NCBI GenBank assembly: GCA_035574315.1
Contig: DATLYW010000012.1
Span: 62,001-126,000 of the forward strand
DNA from: Candidatus Zixiibacteriota bacterium
GTDB lineage: Bacteria > Desulfobacterota > Binatia > UBA9968
DNA: 64,000 nt
Reading direction: 5' to 3'
In this document: one piece after another, positions 16,855 to 25,822 of the stretch
Layout: each line of letters starts with the position of its first letter
Numbering within the stretch: position 1 is the stretch's first letter
Notes under the pieces: model-generated
Database searches by the model: none
Told to the model about the DNA's origin: nothing
Seen by the model: the letters and a program-made list of their open reading frames with translations, nothing else
Program-made: the position numbers and the translations under genes

Positions 16855-17271
16855 TCAATAGCGGCGGAGCTCGATCTCGTTGCCGTCCGGATCGAGGAAA
16901 TAGATCGAGACCGCCATGCCCCGCGCTCCCCAGCGGGCCACTGGCCCCTCTCGAATCCGCACCCCGTGTGCCGCGAGCCGGGCGAGCACCGGTTCGAAAT
17001 CTTCGTCGGCCATCACCATGCAGAAATGGCGCAGATTCCCGTCCGCCTTCTCGTCCTTGACGCCGCCCGCCCCGGCGTACGGCGCCGATGGAAACAGATC
17101 GATGACGGTTTCGGCGCTCACGCGCACCGACGGGAAGCCGGCCTTCCCCGCTCTGAATTCCTCGAGCCGCTCCGGCTGCAGACCGAGCACCCCGGTGTAA
17201 AATTGCAGCGAGCGCTCGACGTCGCGAACGTTGAGAACGATGTGGTCGAGCCCGACGATTCGAGGGGTCAT
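16855..17271 (-). CDS. VOC (glyoxalase/bleomycin-resistance fold) family protein
   Basis: 138 aa from the ATG at 17271; the frame extends upstream but that stretch is a shadow of hisC. Two beta-alpha-beta-beta-beta modules: LDHIVLNVRDVERSLQFYTGVLGL and LRHFCMVMADEDFEPVLARL, ending IYFLDPDGNEIELRRY. Potential metal ligands are H in LDHI, H in LRHF and E in EIEL. Substrate unknown. It follows hisC by 13 nt on the same strand. Confidence 0.85.
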   Translation of the reverse strand: MTPRIVGLDHIVLNVRDVERSLQFYTGVLGLQPERLEEFRAGKAGFPSVRVSAETVIDLFPSAPYAGAGGVKDEKADGNLRHFCMVMADEDFEPVLARLAAHGVRIREGPVARWGARGMAVSIYFLDPDGNEIELRRY

Positions 17272-17284
17272 CGCCGCCCGCCTC

Positions 17285-18355
17285 CTAGACCGGCGCGTTT
17301 CCGTCCGGAAGGTTTCCGAGCTCCCGCAACAGTATCTCGATTTCTTGCGGCGTCCCGACCGAGATCCGCAGGCTGTCGCGCAGTGCCGGAACGTCGAAGT
17401 GCCGCACCAGGATGTTTCGCGCCTTGAGCGCCTCGTACACGCCGCGCAGGTTGCGCCCGGGCTTGCGCGCCAGCACGAAGTTGGCATGCGAGGGCGGCAC
17501 CTGATAGCCGAGCTTTTCCAGCCCCCGGGTCATTCTCGCGCGCGTCCTCTGGATGCGCCGCGCGTTGCGGCGCATCCACGGCAGATCCTCGAGCGCGGCG
17601 GCGGCCGCCACGATGCTCAGGCGATTGAGGTTATACGAGTCCTTCACCTTCGCCAGCCCGGCGATCAACGCCTCCGGCCCGAACGCCAGCCCGATACGCA
17701 TGCCTGCCAGGGAAAAGGATTTCGAGAACGTTCGCAGCACGATCAGATTGGGCAGTTCCCGGATCAAAGGCAGGGCCGAAGCCCCCTCGGTCTCCGCGAA
17801 ATCGATATAGGCTTCGTCGACGACGAGAAGACCGCAGAGCGATCGGGCGAGCCTGCGGATGTCGCCCGGCGGCACGAGCGTGCCCGAGGGGGAGTTCGGG
17901 TTGCAGAGAAAGGTGAGCGCCGCGCTCCGCGAGAACAGCTCCGGTGGCAGAGAAAAGTCGGGAGCGTAGTCCACCCGCAGCGGCTCCGCCCCGTGAATCA
18001 GGGCCAGGGTATCGTAGAGCGAGTAGGTCGGCACCGGAAACGCCACCTGCCCGCCGGGAGCCACGAACGCCCGGAGCAGCATCGCGAGAAGCTCGTCGGA
18101 GCCGTTTCCGGCGAGCACGTTTTCCGCCTTCACGCCGTAGGCAAAGGCCGCCGCCGCCCGCAGCGTGTCGGCGAGAGGTTCCGGGTACAGGCGCAGCGAG
18201 CGGCCGATCGACTTCTTGAGCGCCGAAACCACGCGCGGCGAAGGCGGATAGGGGTTTTCGTTGGTGTTGAGCTTGATGGCGGCCCCGTCACGCGGCTGCT
18301 CCCCGGGAACATAGGGCGTCAGCTCGGCGACGTTCGGCCTCAGAAACTGGGACAT
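17285..18355 (-). CDS. hisC: histidinol-phosphate aminotransferase
   Basis: 356 aa from the ATG at 18355, giving MSQFLRPNVAELTPYVPG, the normal HisC N-terminus; the 44 codons upstream are unlike the family. PLP-dependent fold-type I enzyme of histidine biosynthesis. LNTNENPYPPSP, FLCNPNSPSGT, VVDEAYIDFAE and RTFSKSFSLAGMRIG (containing the Schiff-base lysine) are all present. No other his gene is in the window, so the gene is detached from any his operon; use on another aromatic or histidinol-phosphate-like substrate is possible. Confidence 0.92.
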   Translation of the reverse strand: MSQFLRPNVAELTPYVPGEQPRDGAAIKLNTNENPYPPSPRVVSALKKSIGRSLRLYPEPLADTLRAAAAFAYGVKAENVLAGNGSDELLAMLLRAFVAPGGQVAFPVPTYSLYDTLALIHGAEPLRVDYAPDFSLPPELFSRSAALTFLCNPNSPSGTLVPPGDIRRLARSLCGLLVVDEAYIDFAETEGASALPLIRELPNLIVLRTFSKSFSLAGMRIGLAFGPEALIAGLAKVKDSYNLNRLSIVAAAAALEDLPWMRRNARRIQRTRARMTRGLEKLGYQVPPSHANFVLARKPGRNLRGVYEALKARNILVRHFDVPALRDSLRISVGTPQEIEILLRELGNLPDGNAPV

Positions 18356-18564
18356 CGGCGACGCGCATTCTAGCCCCCCGAGCGGCCCTTTGCAATTCGG
18401 CGATCGGCCCTGCCCCGGCGTTCGAAGGCACGCTCGGCCGAGTGTGCGGCAAACATTTTTGTCCAGGAATTTTTCGAAGTTGTCCATAATTTACCGCTGT
18501 GCGACAAAACGCCGGAAAGCGCCGCCGTAAGTCTTTGATTTAACGGCCATCCACCCGGCACCGC

Positions 18565-18580
18565 TGGCATGTTTTTGGCA
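18565..18580 (+). promoter_or_regulatory. putative sigma-54 promoter upstream of the KaiC-like pair
   Basis: TGGCATGTTTTTGGCA matches the -24/-12 consensus TGGCACG-N4-TTGCW at 10 of 12 fixed positions and keeps the invariant GG and GC exactly 10 nt apart. It ends 55 nt before the ATG at 18636. RpoN is encoded at 35468-36943. No enhancer-binding site was recognised. Confidence 0.5.
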
Positions 18581-18635
18581 ATCGCGATATGTTTCGGCTA
18601 CCAAGCCTTTTCGCTTCTGGTGGCAAGGAATTCCC

Positions 18636-19382
18636 ATGGCGCAGATAGAACGCGTGCCGACCGGCATCGCGGGACTGGATCGGTTGATCGAGGGCGGCTT
18701 GCCGCAGGGACGATCGATCCTCGTCACCGGCGACCCCGGAACCGGCAAGACCATCTTCGCTCTGCAGTTCCTCCAGGAAGGACTCGCCCGCGGCGAGAAG
18801 GGCATCTATGTCGCCGCCGACGAGAGTCCGGGCGACGTCGTCGAGCAGGCGGCCTCGATGGGCTGGGACTTCGAGCAACGAATCGAGAACAAGGAGCTGG
18901 CGATCCTCAGCGCCGGCACTTACCTCACTTCCCTGCCTGGAGCCGGCAAGGACCGGCAAATCGACATCCGCAAGGCGATCGGTGACCTCGCCGGGTTCGT
19001 CAGCCGCCTGGGCGCCAAGCGTCTCGTGCTCGACCCGTGCGGTCCGTTCGTGCTGCTGCGGGACACGGCGGCCAGAATCCAGGACCAAACGCGGTTGCTC
19101 ATCAACCTGCTGCGCAGCTCGATGCCGACCACCAACGTTCTCACCTCCTATGCCGTGCCGAGGACCGGCGAGCGCTCGATGCACGGTATCGAGGAGTACC
19201 TGGTCGCCGGCGCCGTGGTGCTCGAGCTGGTGTGGCGGGACGGGCGCCTGGTTCGCACGATGATCGTGGAGAAGATGCGCTGCACCGACGTCCGGCCCGA
19301 GCAGCACGAGTTCGACATCGTCAAGGGGCGCGGCATCGTTCTCGCGGAGCAGAGCGATAACAACGTGAAAGGCGGAAACTGA
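18636..19382 (+). CDS. KaiC-like RecA-superfamily ATPase (first of a tandem pair)
   Basis: 248 aa, a single KaiC domain. Starts VPTGIAGLDRLIEGGLPQG, the KaiC/RadA-like opening; Walker A GDPGTGKT at 32-39; YVAADESPGDVV takes the place of the catalytic Glu pair; Walker B KRLVLDPCGP. C-terminal EKMRCTDVRPEQHEFDI is the usual KaiC-like ending. True circadian KaiC has two domains and phosphorylation sites; this does not. Its stop overlaps the next start (TGATG), so the pair is co-translated and may form hetero-oligomers. Signalling role likely, partner unknown. Confidence 0.85.
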   Translation: MAQIERVPTGIAGLDRLIEGGLPQGRSILVTGDPGTGKTIFALQFLQEGLARGEKGIYVAADESPGDVVEQAASMGWDFEQRIENKELAILSAGTYLTSLPGAGKDRQIDIRKAIGDLAGFVSRLGAKRLVLDPCGPFVLLRDTAARIQDQTRLLINLLRSSMPTTNVLTSYAVPRTGERSMHGIEEYLVAGAVVLELVWRDGRLVRTMIVEKMRCTDVRPEQHEFDIVKGRGIVLAEQSDNNVKGGN

Positions 19383-20185
19383 TGCAGGCGGGCACGGACA
19401 GCCAGCGGGTCTCCACGGGAATCGCGGAGCTCGACCGGCTGTTGCAGGGAGGGTTTCTCCGGGGCCGGAGCTACCTGGTTGCCGGCGACGCCGGCACGGG
19501 GAAGACCACGCTCTGCATTCAGTTTCTGCTGGCCGGATTGCGCCACAACGAGAAGGCGATCTACGTGACCGTGGACGAACGGCCCGCCGAGATCCTGCAG
19601 TCGGCTGCGTCTCTCGGCTGGAATCTGCAGAACTATATCCAGGACAAGAGCCTGGTGATTCTCGACGCTTCCCCGTATTTCAGCGGCCGCGCGGCCGCGA
19701 TCGCCGAGAAGGGTGTGGATCTTCCGAAGATCATCGCCGACCTGGCGACGTACGGCAGGCGCATGGAAGCAAAACGGCTGGTAATCGATCCGATGACGCC
19801 GCTGATCCTGTCCGCCGACTCGCCGATTCGCATCCAGGAGCAGGCGCGCGCCCTGATTCACCTGCTCCAAACGCAACTCACGACAACCAATCTCTTTTCT
19901 TCACAGCTCCCCGGGCGCACGGAGCACGACCTCACCGTCGGCATCGAGGAATTTCTCGCATCGGGCGTTCTGCTGCTCAAGGTCGGCTTGACGAACGGCC
20001 GATACACCCGCTCCCTGTACATCAAGAAGATGCGCGGCACGTCGGTGGAGCCGCGCGAGTACCCGATCACGATCGCTCCGGAGCGGGGCATCGCGTTCGA
20101 CGGCGTTGAGCCGGCGCCGCCGCTCCAGCCGGAGCCGAACATCGAGGCCCTGGAGTTCTTTCAGCTTCCCAAGGACGAGTCCTGA
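19382..20185 (+). CDS. KaiC-like RecA-superfamily ATPase (second of a tandem pair)
   Basis: 267 aa. Same architecture as the preceding protein: VSTGIAELDRLLQGGFLRG, Walker A GDAGTGKT, YVTVDERPAEIL, Walker B KRLVIDPMTPL, and KKMRGTSVEPREYPITI. It differs in a longer Pro/Glu-rich C-terminal tail. The two proteins are clear paralogues, probably from local duplication. Start ATG overlaps the upstream stop by one base. Confidence 0.85.
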   Translation: MQAGTDSQRVSTGIAELDRLLQGGFLRGRSYLVAGDAGTGKTTLCIQFLLAGLRHNEKAIYVTVDERPAEILQSAASLGWNLQNYIQDKSLVILDASPYFSGRAAAIAEKGVDLPKIIADLATYGRRMEAKRLVIDPMTPLILSADSPIRIQEQARALIHLLQTQLTTTNLFSSQLPGRTEHDLTVGIEEFLASGVLLLKVGLTNGRYTRSLYIKKMRGTSVEPREYPITIAPERGIAFDGVEPAPPLQPEPNIEALEFFQLPKDES

Positions 20186-20213
20186 CCGCTCCCGGCGGCC
20201 GCGAACCGGCGCG

Positions 20214-20720
20214 CGTTTCTTGACACCCGCGGGCAGGGTCGGACGGTCGACTTCAAGAACACGGCCATCATCGTAACCTCGAATCTCGGCAGCCGCCACA
20301 TCCTCGATCCCGCCGGAGGCGACCGCCAGGAGATGGAGCGGCGCGCGGCTGCCGCCTTGCGCGAGGCGTTCAAACCGAGCTTCTGAACCGGATCGACGAA
20401 ATCATCGCGTTCAACCGTCTCGGTCGTGAGGAAATCGAGACCATCGTCGACATCCAGCTCGGCGGGGCGCCAACCTCGCCCGGCGCGGGATACGCCTGGA
20501 CGTGACCGACCGCGCCAAAGCGCTGATCGCCGACAAGGGTTACGACCCGGTCTTCGGCGCCCGGCCGCTGAAGCGGACGATCCAGCGATTGATCCAGGAC
20601 CCGCTCGCGGTTAAGATCTTCGCAGGAGAATTCAAGGAAGGCGAAGCGATCAAGGTCGACGTCCAGGGCGAGGCTCTGGTGTTCCTCCACGGGCCGACCG
20701 CCGTAGCGGAGGAAAGCTGG
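20214..20720 (+). pseudogene. clpB 3'-end remnant, frame-broken
   Basis: Three consecutive frames together spell the C-terminal part of ClpB. From about 20216: GQGRTVDFKNTAIIVTSNLGS, then AALREAFKPSF. A one-base loss near 20382 shifts to LNRIDEIIAFNRL and ETIVDIQL. Another indel near 20470 shifts to LARRGIRLDVTDRAK, GYDPVFGARPLKRTIQR and DPLAVKIFAGEFKEG. This is the AAA+ large/small subdomain and D2-small region. Everything upstream (N domain, both Walker A motifs, middle domain) is missing and the left junction abuts the KaiC-like stop. No start or ribosome site was found, so it is a dead fragment. Confidence 0.85.
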
Positions 20721-20886
20721 GCCGGAAGACTCCTCCACCGAGGCTCCTTCAGGAGCGAGCGAGGCGTCGACCTCTCGACCCTTGCCCGTGCCGAGGCCCG
20801 GCGCGCCCGGGCCAACCGGTCCCGCCGCCCGCCATTCCCCCGGGCGGGCGCGGCCCGCTTTTTCCGCCGGAACTCGAAAGCGAAAG

Positions 20887-22326
20887 ATGAACCTCGACGG
20901 CTCCCCGCCCGCGGACTCCAGACGGCTCGCGCTCGTTCTGACCAACGTCTGCCTCGGTCAGTTCATCGTGGGGCTGGACCAGCGCGCGTTGCTGGTGGCG
21001 CTCCCTACTCTGACGCGCACGTTCAATACGAGCCTCAACACGATCCAGTGGGTTTTGCTCGTCTACGATCTGCTGCTGGTCGGGACCGTCATCACGCTCG
21101 GTCGCCTGGGCGACCTTTTCGGTCGGCGGCGCTTCTACGCGGCGGGCCTGCTGCTCTTCGTTGTGAGCTCCGCCCTGTGCGGCGTTTCCGGGTCGGCATG
21201 GCAGATCATCCTGTTCCGCGGGCTCCAGGCGCTCGGCGGCGCGATGATCTCGGCCAACGGCCGGGCGATCGCCTCGCTCGCTTACCCCGCGAGCCAGCGC
21301 GGCAAAGCGATGGGCTTCGCCTCGATGGCGTTCCACGTCGGCTTCCTCACGGGCCCGACTCTCGGCGGATTTCTGATCGACACGATCGGCTGGCGGTGGA
21401 TCTTTTTCCTCAACCTGCCGCTGGGCCTCTGGAGCGCCGCCATGGCATGGCGCCTGATCGAGGAGAGCCGGGAAAAGCCGCGGGAGATCTCCGTCGACTT
21501 CGCCGGCGCGATCCTGCTCATGGTCACGTACAGCCTGTTCCTGTACGCGATGAACCAGCTCCCGCACATGGGCTGGTCGAGCGCCCGGGTCTGGCTTCCG
21601 CTGGCCCTGGCGGCAGTCGCCGGCGCCGCGCTGATACGGGTCGAGCTGCGGTCGAGCATGCCGATTCTCAGCTTTTCGCTTTTCCGCAACCGGCTCTTTA
21701 CGGCCTCGATGTTAAGCCTCTTCTTCATCACCTCGACCCAGTCGGCGATCAGCTTCCTGATGCCGTTCTATCTGCAGAACATCCTGCATTTCACCCCAAC
21801 GCAGATGGGCTGGATTCTGATCTCAAACTCGGTGGTGATCGTCCTGGTGGCGCCGGTCGCGGGCTGGATGTCGGATCGGATGGGCTCGCGCCTGCTGTGC
21901 ACGGCGGGAGCGGCCTTGATCGTAGTCGGACAGTTTTTCATCGGCGCGCTCGGCACCGGCTCGTCCGCTGCCCGGATCATCTTCCCTCTGCTCTTGACCG
22001 GCCTCGGCTGGGCCGTCTTCAACTCGCCGAACCAGAGCGCGATCCTCGGCTCGGTGCCGCGCGACAAGATCGGAGTGGCCTCGGGTATGAACACGACCAC
22101 GGCGCGGACCGGCGGCGCCATGGGCGTGGCGCTCTCGGCTTCGCTGTTCACCTACGGCCTCGCCGCCGCGGGACTGAGCAGCGCGGAGCTCGAGTCGCCG
22201 CAGGCATGGGGCGAAGCGCCGGAAATCTTCGTCGGCTCGTTCAACCATACCGTTTCCGTCGTCAACCTCTTCACGCTCCTTTCCGTCTTCTTCTCCGCGG
22301 TGCGAGGGCCGCGGCGCGACGGTTGA
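20887..22326 (+). CDS. MFS transporter, DHA2 (EmrB/QacA) family
   Basis: 479 aa from the ATG at 20887; upstream frame is unlike a transporter. About 14 hydrophobic helices, as in DHA2 drug/H+ antiporters. Motif A-like GRLGDLFGRRRFY follows TM2, and the motif-C-type GFLTGPTLGGFLIDTIGWRWIF region follows TM5. The first helix contains the acidic residue of LDQRALLVALPTL. Substrate unknown; drug or metabolite export is the family's usual role. It separates the clpB remnant from the heme genes. Confidence 0.88.
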   Translation: MNLDGSPPADSRRLALVLTNVCLGQFIVGLDQRALLVALPTLTRTFNTSLNTIQWVLLVYDLLLVGTVITLGRLGDLFGRRRFYAAGLLLFVVSSALCGVSGSAWQIILFRGLQALGGAMISANGRAIASLAYPASQRGKAMGFASMAFHVGFLTGPTLGGFLIDTIGWRWIFFLNLPLGLWSAAMAWRLIEESREKPREISVDFAGAILLMVTYSLFLYAMNQLPHMGWSSARVWLPLALAAVAGAALIRVELRSSMPILSFSLFRNRLFTASMLSLFFITSTQSAISFLMPFYLQNILHFTPTQMGWILISNSVVIVLVAPVAGWMSDRMGSRLLCTAGAALIVVGQFFIGALGTGSSAARIIFPLLLTGLGWAVFNSPNQSAILGSVPRDKIGVASGMNTTTARTGGAMGVALSASLFTYGLAAAGLSSAELESPQAWGEAPEIFVGSFNHTVSVVNLFTLLSVFFSAVRGPRRDG

Positions 22327-22363
22327 ATTTGCCGCCCCGGCTCCGTACTGTGGGTTTGACGCC

Positions 22364-23398
22364 ATGACCGCCAGCGACGCTCCTTTTCTGGCCGCCTGCC
22401 GCCGCGAACCGACCCCTTTCACCCCGGTATGGCTGATGCGCCAGGCCGGCCGCTACATGGAGGAATACCGCAAGCTGCGCGCCGAGCACGGGTTCCTGGA
22501 GCTTTGCAAGATGCCGGAGCTGGCGGCGGAGATCGCCGTCTCCCCGGTGGAGCGCTTGAAGGTCGACGCCGCCATCGTCTTTGCCGACATCCTTCTGGTT
22601 CTGGAGCCCATGGGCGTCGGCCTCGAATACGCGCGCGGCGACGGGCCGGTGATCCGGCGACCGGTTCAGGCGGCCTCGGACGTGGACCGGCTCCGCGACT
22701 TCGACGCGCGCCGGGAGCTTTCCTTCGTCTTCGAGGCGGTGCGGAAAACCCGCTCCGCGCTGCGCCCCGAAGTTCCGTTGATCGGCTTTGCCGGGGCGCC
22801 CTTCACCCTCGCCTCCTACCTGATCGAAGGCGGCGGCTCGCACGCCTACCTTCGGACCAAGCGGTTCTTCCACTCCGAGCCGGAGGCGTGGCGGCGTCTG
22901 ATGGGACGGTTGGCCGCGGCGGTGGCCGACTATCTCAACGGTCAGATCGAGGCGGGGGCCCAGGCGATTCAGCTCTTCGACAGCTGGGCCGGCTGTCTGG
23001 CGCCGCTGGACTACGAGGAGTTCGTCCTGCCTTATACCCGCGCGGTGATCGGAGCGCTCCCCCCGGGAACGCCGCTGATCCATTTCAGCACCGGAACCGC
23101 GGGAATGCTGCGGCTCGTTCGGGCGGCAGGTGGAGACGTGATCGGGGTCGACTGGCGCGTGCATCTCGACGAGGCCTGGAACGCGGTTGGCCTCGACGTC
23201 GCGATTCAGGGAAACCTGGATCCTGCCGCCTTGCTCGCTTCGCCCCGGCAGATTCGCGCGCGGGTCGCCGATATCCTGCGGCGGGCCAGCGGTCGGCCGG
23301 GCCACATCTTCAACCTCGGCCACGGCGTGCTTCCCGAGACTCCCGTCGACAACGTCGTGGCGATGGTCGAAGCGGTGCACGAGCTGAGTTGCCGTTGA
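22364..23398 (+). CDS. hemE: uroporphyrinogen decarboxylase
   Basis: 344 aa. Decarboxylates the four acetates of uroporphyrinogen III to give coproporphyrinogen III. PVWLMRQAGRYMEEYRKLR near residue 25 is the family signature with the substrate-binding Arg residues; GFAGAPFTLASYLIEGGGS and FDSWAG follow, then FNLGHGVLPETP at the end. First gene of a hemE-hemH-hemY group. Confidence 0.96.
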   Translation: MTASDAPFLAACRREPTPFTPVWLMRQAGRYMEEYRKLRAEHGFLELCKMPELAAEIAVSPVERLKVDAAIVFADILLVLEPMGVGLEYARGDGPVIRRPVQAASDVDRLRDFDARRELSFVFEAVRKTRSALRPEVPLIGFAGAPFTLASYLIEGGGSHAYLRTKRFFHSEPEAWRRLMGRLAAAVADYLNGQIEAGAQAIQLFDSWAGCLAPLDYEEFVLPYTRAVIGALPPGTPLIHFSTGTAGMLRLVRAAGGDVIGVDWRVHLDEAWNAVGLDVAIQGNLDPAALLASPRQIRARVADILRRASGRPGHIFNLGHGVLPETPVDNVVAMVEAVHELSCR

Positions 23399-23405
23399 GC
23401 TGGCG

Positions 23406-24347
23406 ATGGCGGGCACGTACGACGGCGTTCTACTGGTCGCGTTCGGCGGCCCCGCAAGCCGCGAAGAGGTCCGGCCGTTTCTCGACCGCGTGCTGAAAGG
23501 CGCGGCGGTTCCGGCCGAGCGCATCGAAGAGGTCGTGCGCCACTATGAGGCGGTGGGCGGCCGCTCGCCGCTCAACGAGATTACCTTCCGGCAGGCGCGG
23601 GCTTTGGGGGAAGCGCTGGCAGCGAGGGGGCGGTCATTGCCGGTTCACGTCGGCCTGCGCAACGCCCGTCCGTTCCTCGCCGAAGCGCTGCGGGAGATGG
23701 CGCGGGCGGGCGTAAGCCGCGCGCTCGGAGTGGTTCTCTCGGCCCACCACAGCGAGGCGAGCTGGGACCGTTATCACGAAACGGTCGCGGACGCCCGCGC
23801 CGAGCTGGGTGACGCTGCACCGCGGGTCGATTTCTGCGGCGGCTGGCACGACCATCCGCTGTTCGTCGAGACCTGGAGCGAACAGATCCGCGATTGCCTG
23901 GCGAGCTGTCCCGAGGGCGAAAGCCGTGAAATCCCCCTGGTGTTCACCGCCCATAGCATCCCCATGGCGATGGCCCGACGCTCGCCTTACGTGGAGCAGA
24001 TCCGTCGGAGCGCAAGCCTCATCGCCGAGCGGCTCGGCCGGCACGGCTGGACGCTCGCCTATCAGAGCCGCAGCGGGCACCCCGCCGAACCCTGGCTCGA
24101 GCCCGACATTCGCCAGGTCGTCCGCGAGCTGGCGGCGCGGGGGTTCTCCCGTGCGGTGGCGGCGCCGATCGGGTTCGTCGCCGACCACGTGGAAGTACTC
24201 TACGATCTCGACATCGAGGCGAAGAAGATCGCGGCCGCGTGCGGTCTCGAGCTGCTTCGCGCGCCCTGCCCCAACGACCGGCCGTTGTTCATCGAGATGC
24301 TCGCCGACGTCGTCTCGAGGTCATTGTCTGCTTCCGCGGTTCCATGA
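23406..24347 (+). CDS. hemH: ferrochelatase (heme or coproheme forming)
   Basis: 313 aa. Inserts Fe2+ into the porphyrin. The N-terminus VLLVAFGGPASREEVRPFL, the GGRSPLNEIT segment, LSAHHSEASWDRY with its metal-handling histidines, VFTAHSIPM, and the C-terminal APIGFVADHVEVLYDLDIEA are all ferrochelatase hallmarks. It begins 7 nt after hemE and its stop overlaps the hemY start (ATGA). Whether the substrate is protoporphyrin or coproporphyrin is not settled by sequence alone. Confidence 0.94.
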   Translation: MAGTYDGVLLVAFGGPASREEVRPFLDRVLKGAAVPAERIEEVVRHYEAVGGRSPLNEITFRQARALGEALAARGRSLPVHVGLRNARPFLAEALREMARAGVSRALGVVLSAHHSEASWDRYHETVADARAELGDAAPRVDFCGGWHDHPLFVETWSEQIRDCLASCPEGESREIPLVFTAHSIPMAMARRSPYVEQIRRSASLIAERLGRHGWTLAYQSRSGHPAEPWLEPDIRQVVRELAARGFSRAVAAPIGFVADHVEVLYDLDIEAKKIAAACGLELLRAPCPNDRPLFIEMLADVVSRSLSASAVP

Positions 24348-25765
24348 GGACGCTGCGCATCGCCGTGGTCGGCGGGGGTATCGCGGGACTGGCCGCCGCC
24401 CACCGCCTGATCGAGCTCAAGCAGGAGCGCTCTCTTCCCCTCGAGGTCGTGCTCCTCGAGGCTTCGCGCCGCCTCGGGGGTTCGATCGCCACCGAGCGCG
24501 TCGGGGGCTTTCTCGTCGAAGCCGGCCCCGATTCGTTCATCACCGAAAAGCCCTGGGCGTTCGACCTCTGCCGCCGGCTCGGGCTGGAATCGCATCTGGT
24601 TCCCGCCCGGGCCGAGCACCGAAAGATCTACGTGGTTCATCGGGGCCGGCTCGAGCCCTTGCCCGAAGGCTTCTTCCTGCTCGCGCCGACGCGCGCCCGC
24701 CCCTTTCTCACGACCCCGCTCTTCTCCTGGAGGGGCAAGATCCGTATCGCCGCCGAGCTGGTGGTGCCGCGGAGGCGCGCCGCAAGCGACGAAACTCTCG
24801 CCTCGTTCGTCCGGCGCCGTTTCGGCAAAGAGCTGCTCGAGCGCGTGGCGCAACCTTTGATCGGCGGCATCTACGCATCCGACCCGGAGCGTCTCAGTCT
24901 TGAGGCGACGATGCCCCGGCTGGCGGAGATGGAGCGGGCGAAGCGCAGCGTCATCCGCGCCATCTGGTCGGAGCAACGGCGGAAAAAGCGAGGCTCGCCG
25001 GGCAGCGGCGCGCGCTGGGGCCTGTTCGTCACGCTCGAAAACGGAATGCAGGAGCTCGTCGACGCTCTGGCGTCACGGCTGCCCGAGGGCTCGGTGCACC
25101 TGGGTCGGCCCGCCCGCCATCTCGTCCGCGGCGGCGCGGGCACCGCGTGGATGATTCGCGCCGGAGAGTCCGCCGTCTACGAGGCGGACGGGGTGATCGT
25201 GGCCGCGCCGGCTCATGCGGCCGCCGATCTCCTGGCCATGGCGGCGACGGAGGCCGCCGTGGAGCTCAGAACGATCCCTTATGTTTCGACGGCGACCGTC
25301 AACCTCGCCTACCGACGGGCCGACCTTCCCCGTCCGTTGGACGCCTTCGGCTTCGTCGTCCCCGCCGTCGAAAAGCGCGCGATCATCGCCTGCACTTTCT
25401 GCAGTGTAAAATACCCCGGCCGCGCTCCTGAGGACGGCGCGTTGCTCCGCGCTTTCGTCGGCGGAGCGCTGCAGCCGGAGGCATTCCGCGACGACGATGC
25501 GACGATGGAAGCCAAGGTCAGAAACGAGCTGCGGGAGCTCGTGGGCATCGAGGCGCCGCCGCTGTTCCGCCGGGTCTGGCGCCATGCTCGCTCCATGCCG
25601 CAGTACGAGTTGGGGCACGGCGCGAGAATCGAGCGGGTCCGAAACGCGCTTTCCGCTCTTCCCGGAATCGCTCTGGCGGGCAGCGCGTACGGCGGCGTCG
25701 GCATCTCGGATTGCGTGCGCACGGGCGAGGAGGCCGCCGAGCGGCTCCTGCGCGAGCTCGCCTGA
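24344..25765 (+). CDS. hemY: protoporphyrinogen/coproporphyrinogen oxidase, HemY type
   Basis: 473 aa from the ATG at 24344, overlapping the hemH stop. FAD-dependent oxidase. The N-terminal dinucleotide fold is VVGGGIAGLAAAHRL, then LLEASRRLGGSIATE and EAGPDSFITEKPWAFDL. The C-terminal FAD segment is GIALAGSAYGGVGISDCVRTG. Unlike HemG or HemJ this type uses oxygen, so the operon implies at least microaerobic heme synthesis. A Lys/Arg-rich insert (RRKKRGSPGSG) sits near residue 215. Confidence 0.93.
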   Translation: MRTLRIAVVGGGIAGLAAAHRLIELKQERSLPLEVVLLEASRRLGGSIATERVGGFLVEAGPDSFITEKPWAFDLCRRLGLESHLVPARAEHRKIYVVHRGRLEPLPEGFFLLAPTRARPFLTTPLFSWRGKIRIAAELVVPRRRAASDETLASFVRRRFGKELLERVAQPLIGGIYASDPERLSLEATMPRLAEMERAKRSVIRAIWSEQRRKKRGSPGSGARWGLFVTLENGMQELVDALASRLPEGSVHLGRPARHLVRGGAGTAWMIRAGESAVYEADGVIVAAPAHAAADLLAMAATEAAVELRTIPYVSTATVNLAYRRADLPRPLDAFGFVVPAVEKRAIIACTFCSVKYPGRAPEDGALLRAFVGGALQPEAFRDDDATMEAKVRNELRELVGIEAPPLFRRVWRHARSMPQYELGHGARIERVRNALSALPGIALAGSAYGGVGISDCVRTGEEAAERLLRELA

Positions 25766-25822
25766 GCGCAAGGCCGGCCTGCCCCGGGGAGTTTTTTCCG
25801 AGGCGGCGCGGGAGTTCACGGA

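Noticed and set aside
18636..20185. Circadian clock kaiC
   Set aside because: Each protein has one KaiC domain, and there are no kaiA/kaiB genes or KaiC phosphorylation sites.
20502..22367. Long plus-strand frame starting in the clpB remnant and running through the MFS gene
   Set aside because: The first part is the last clpB frame; the rest is a +1 shadow of the transporter, which is intact in its own frame.
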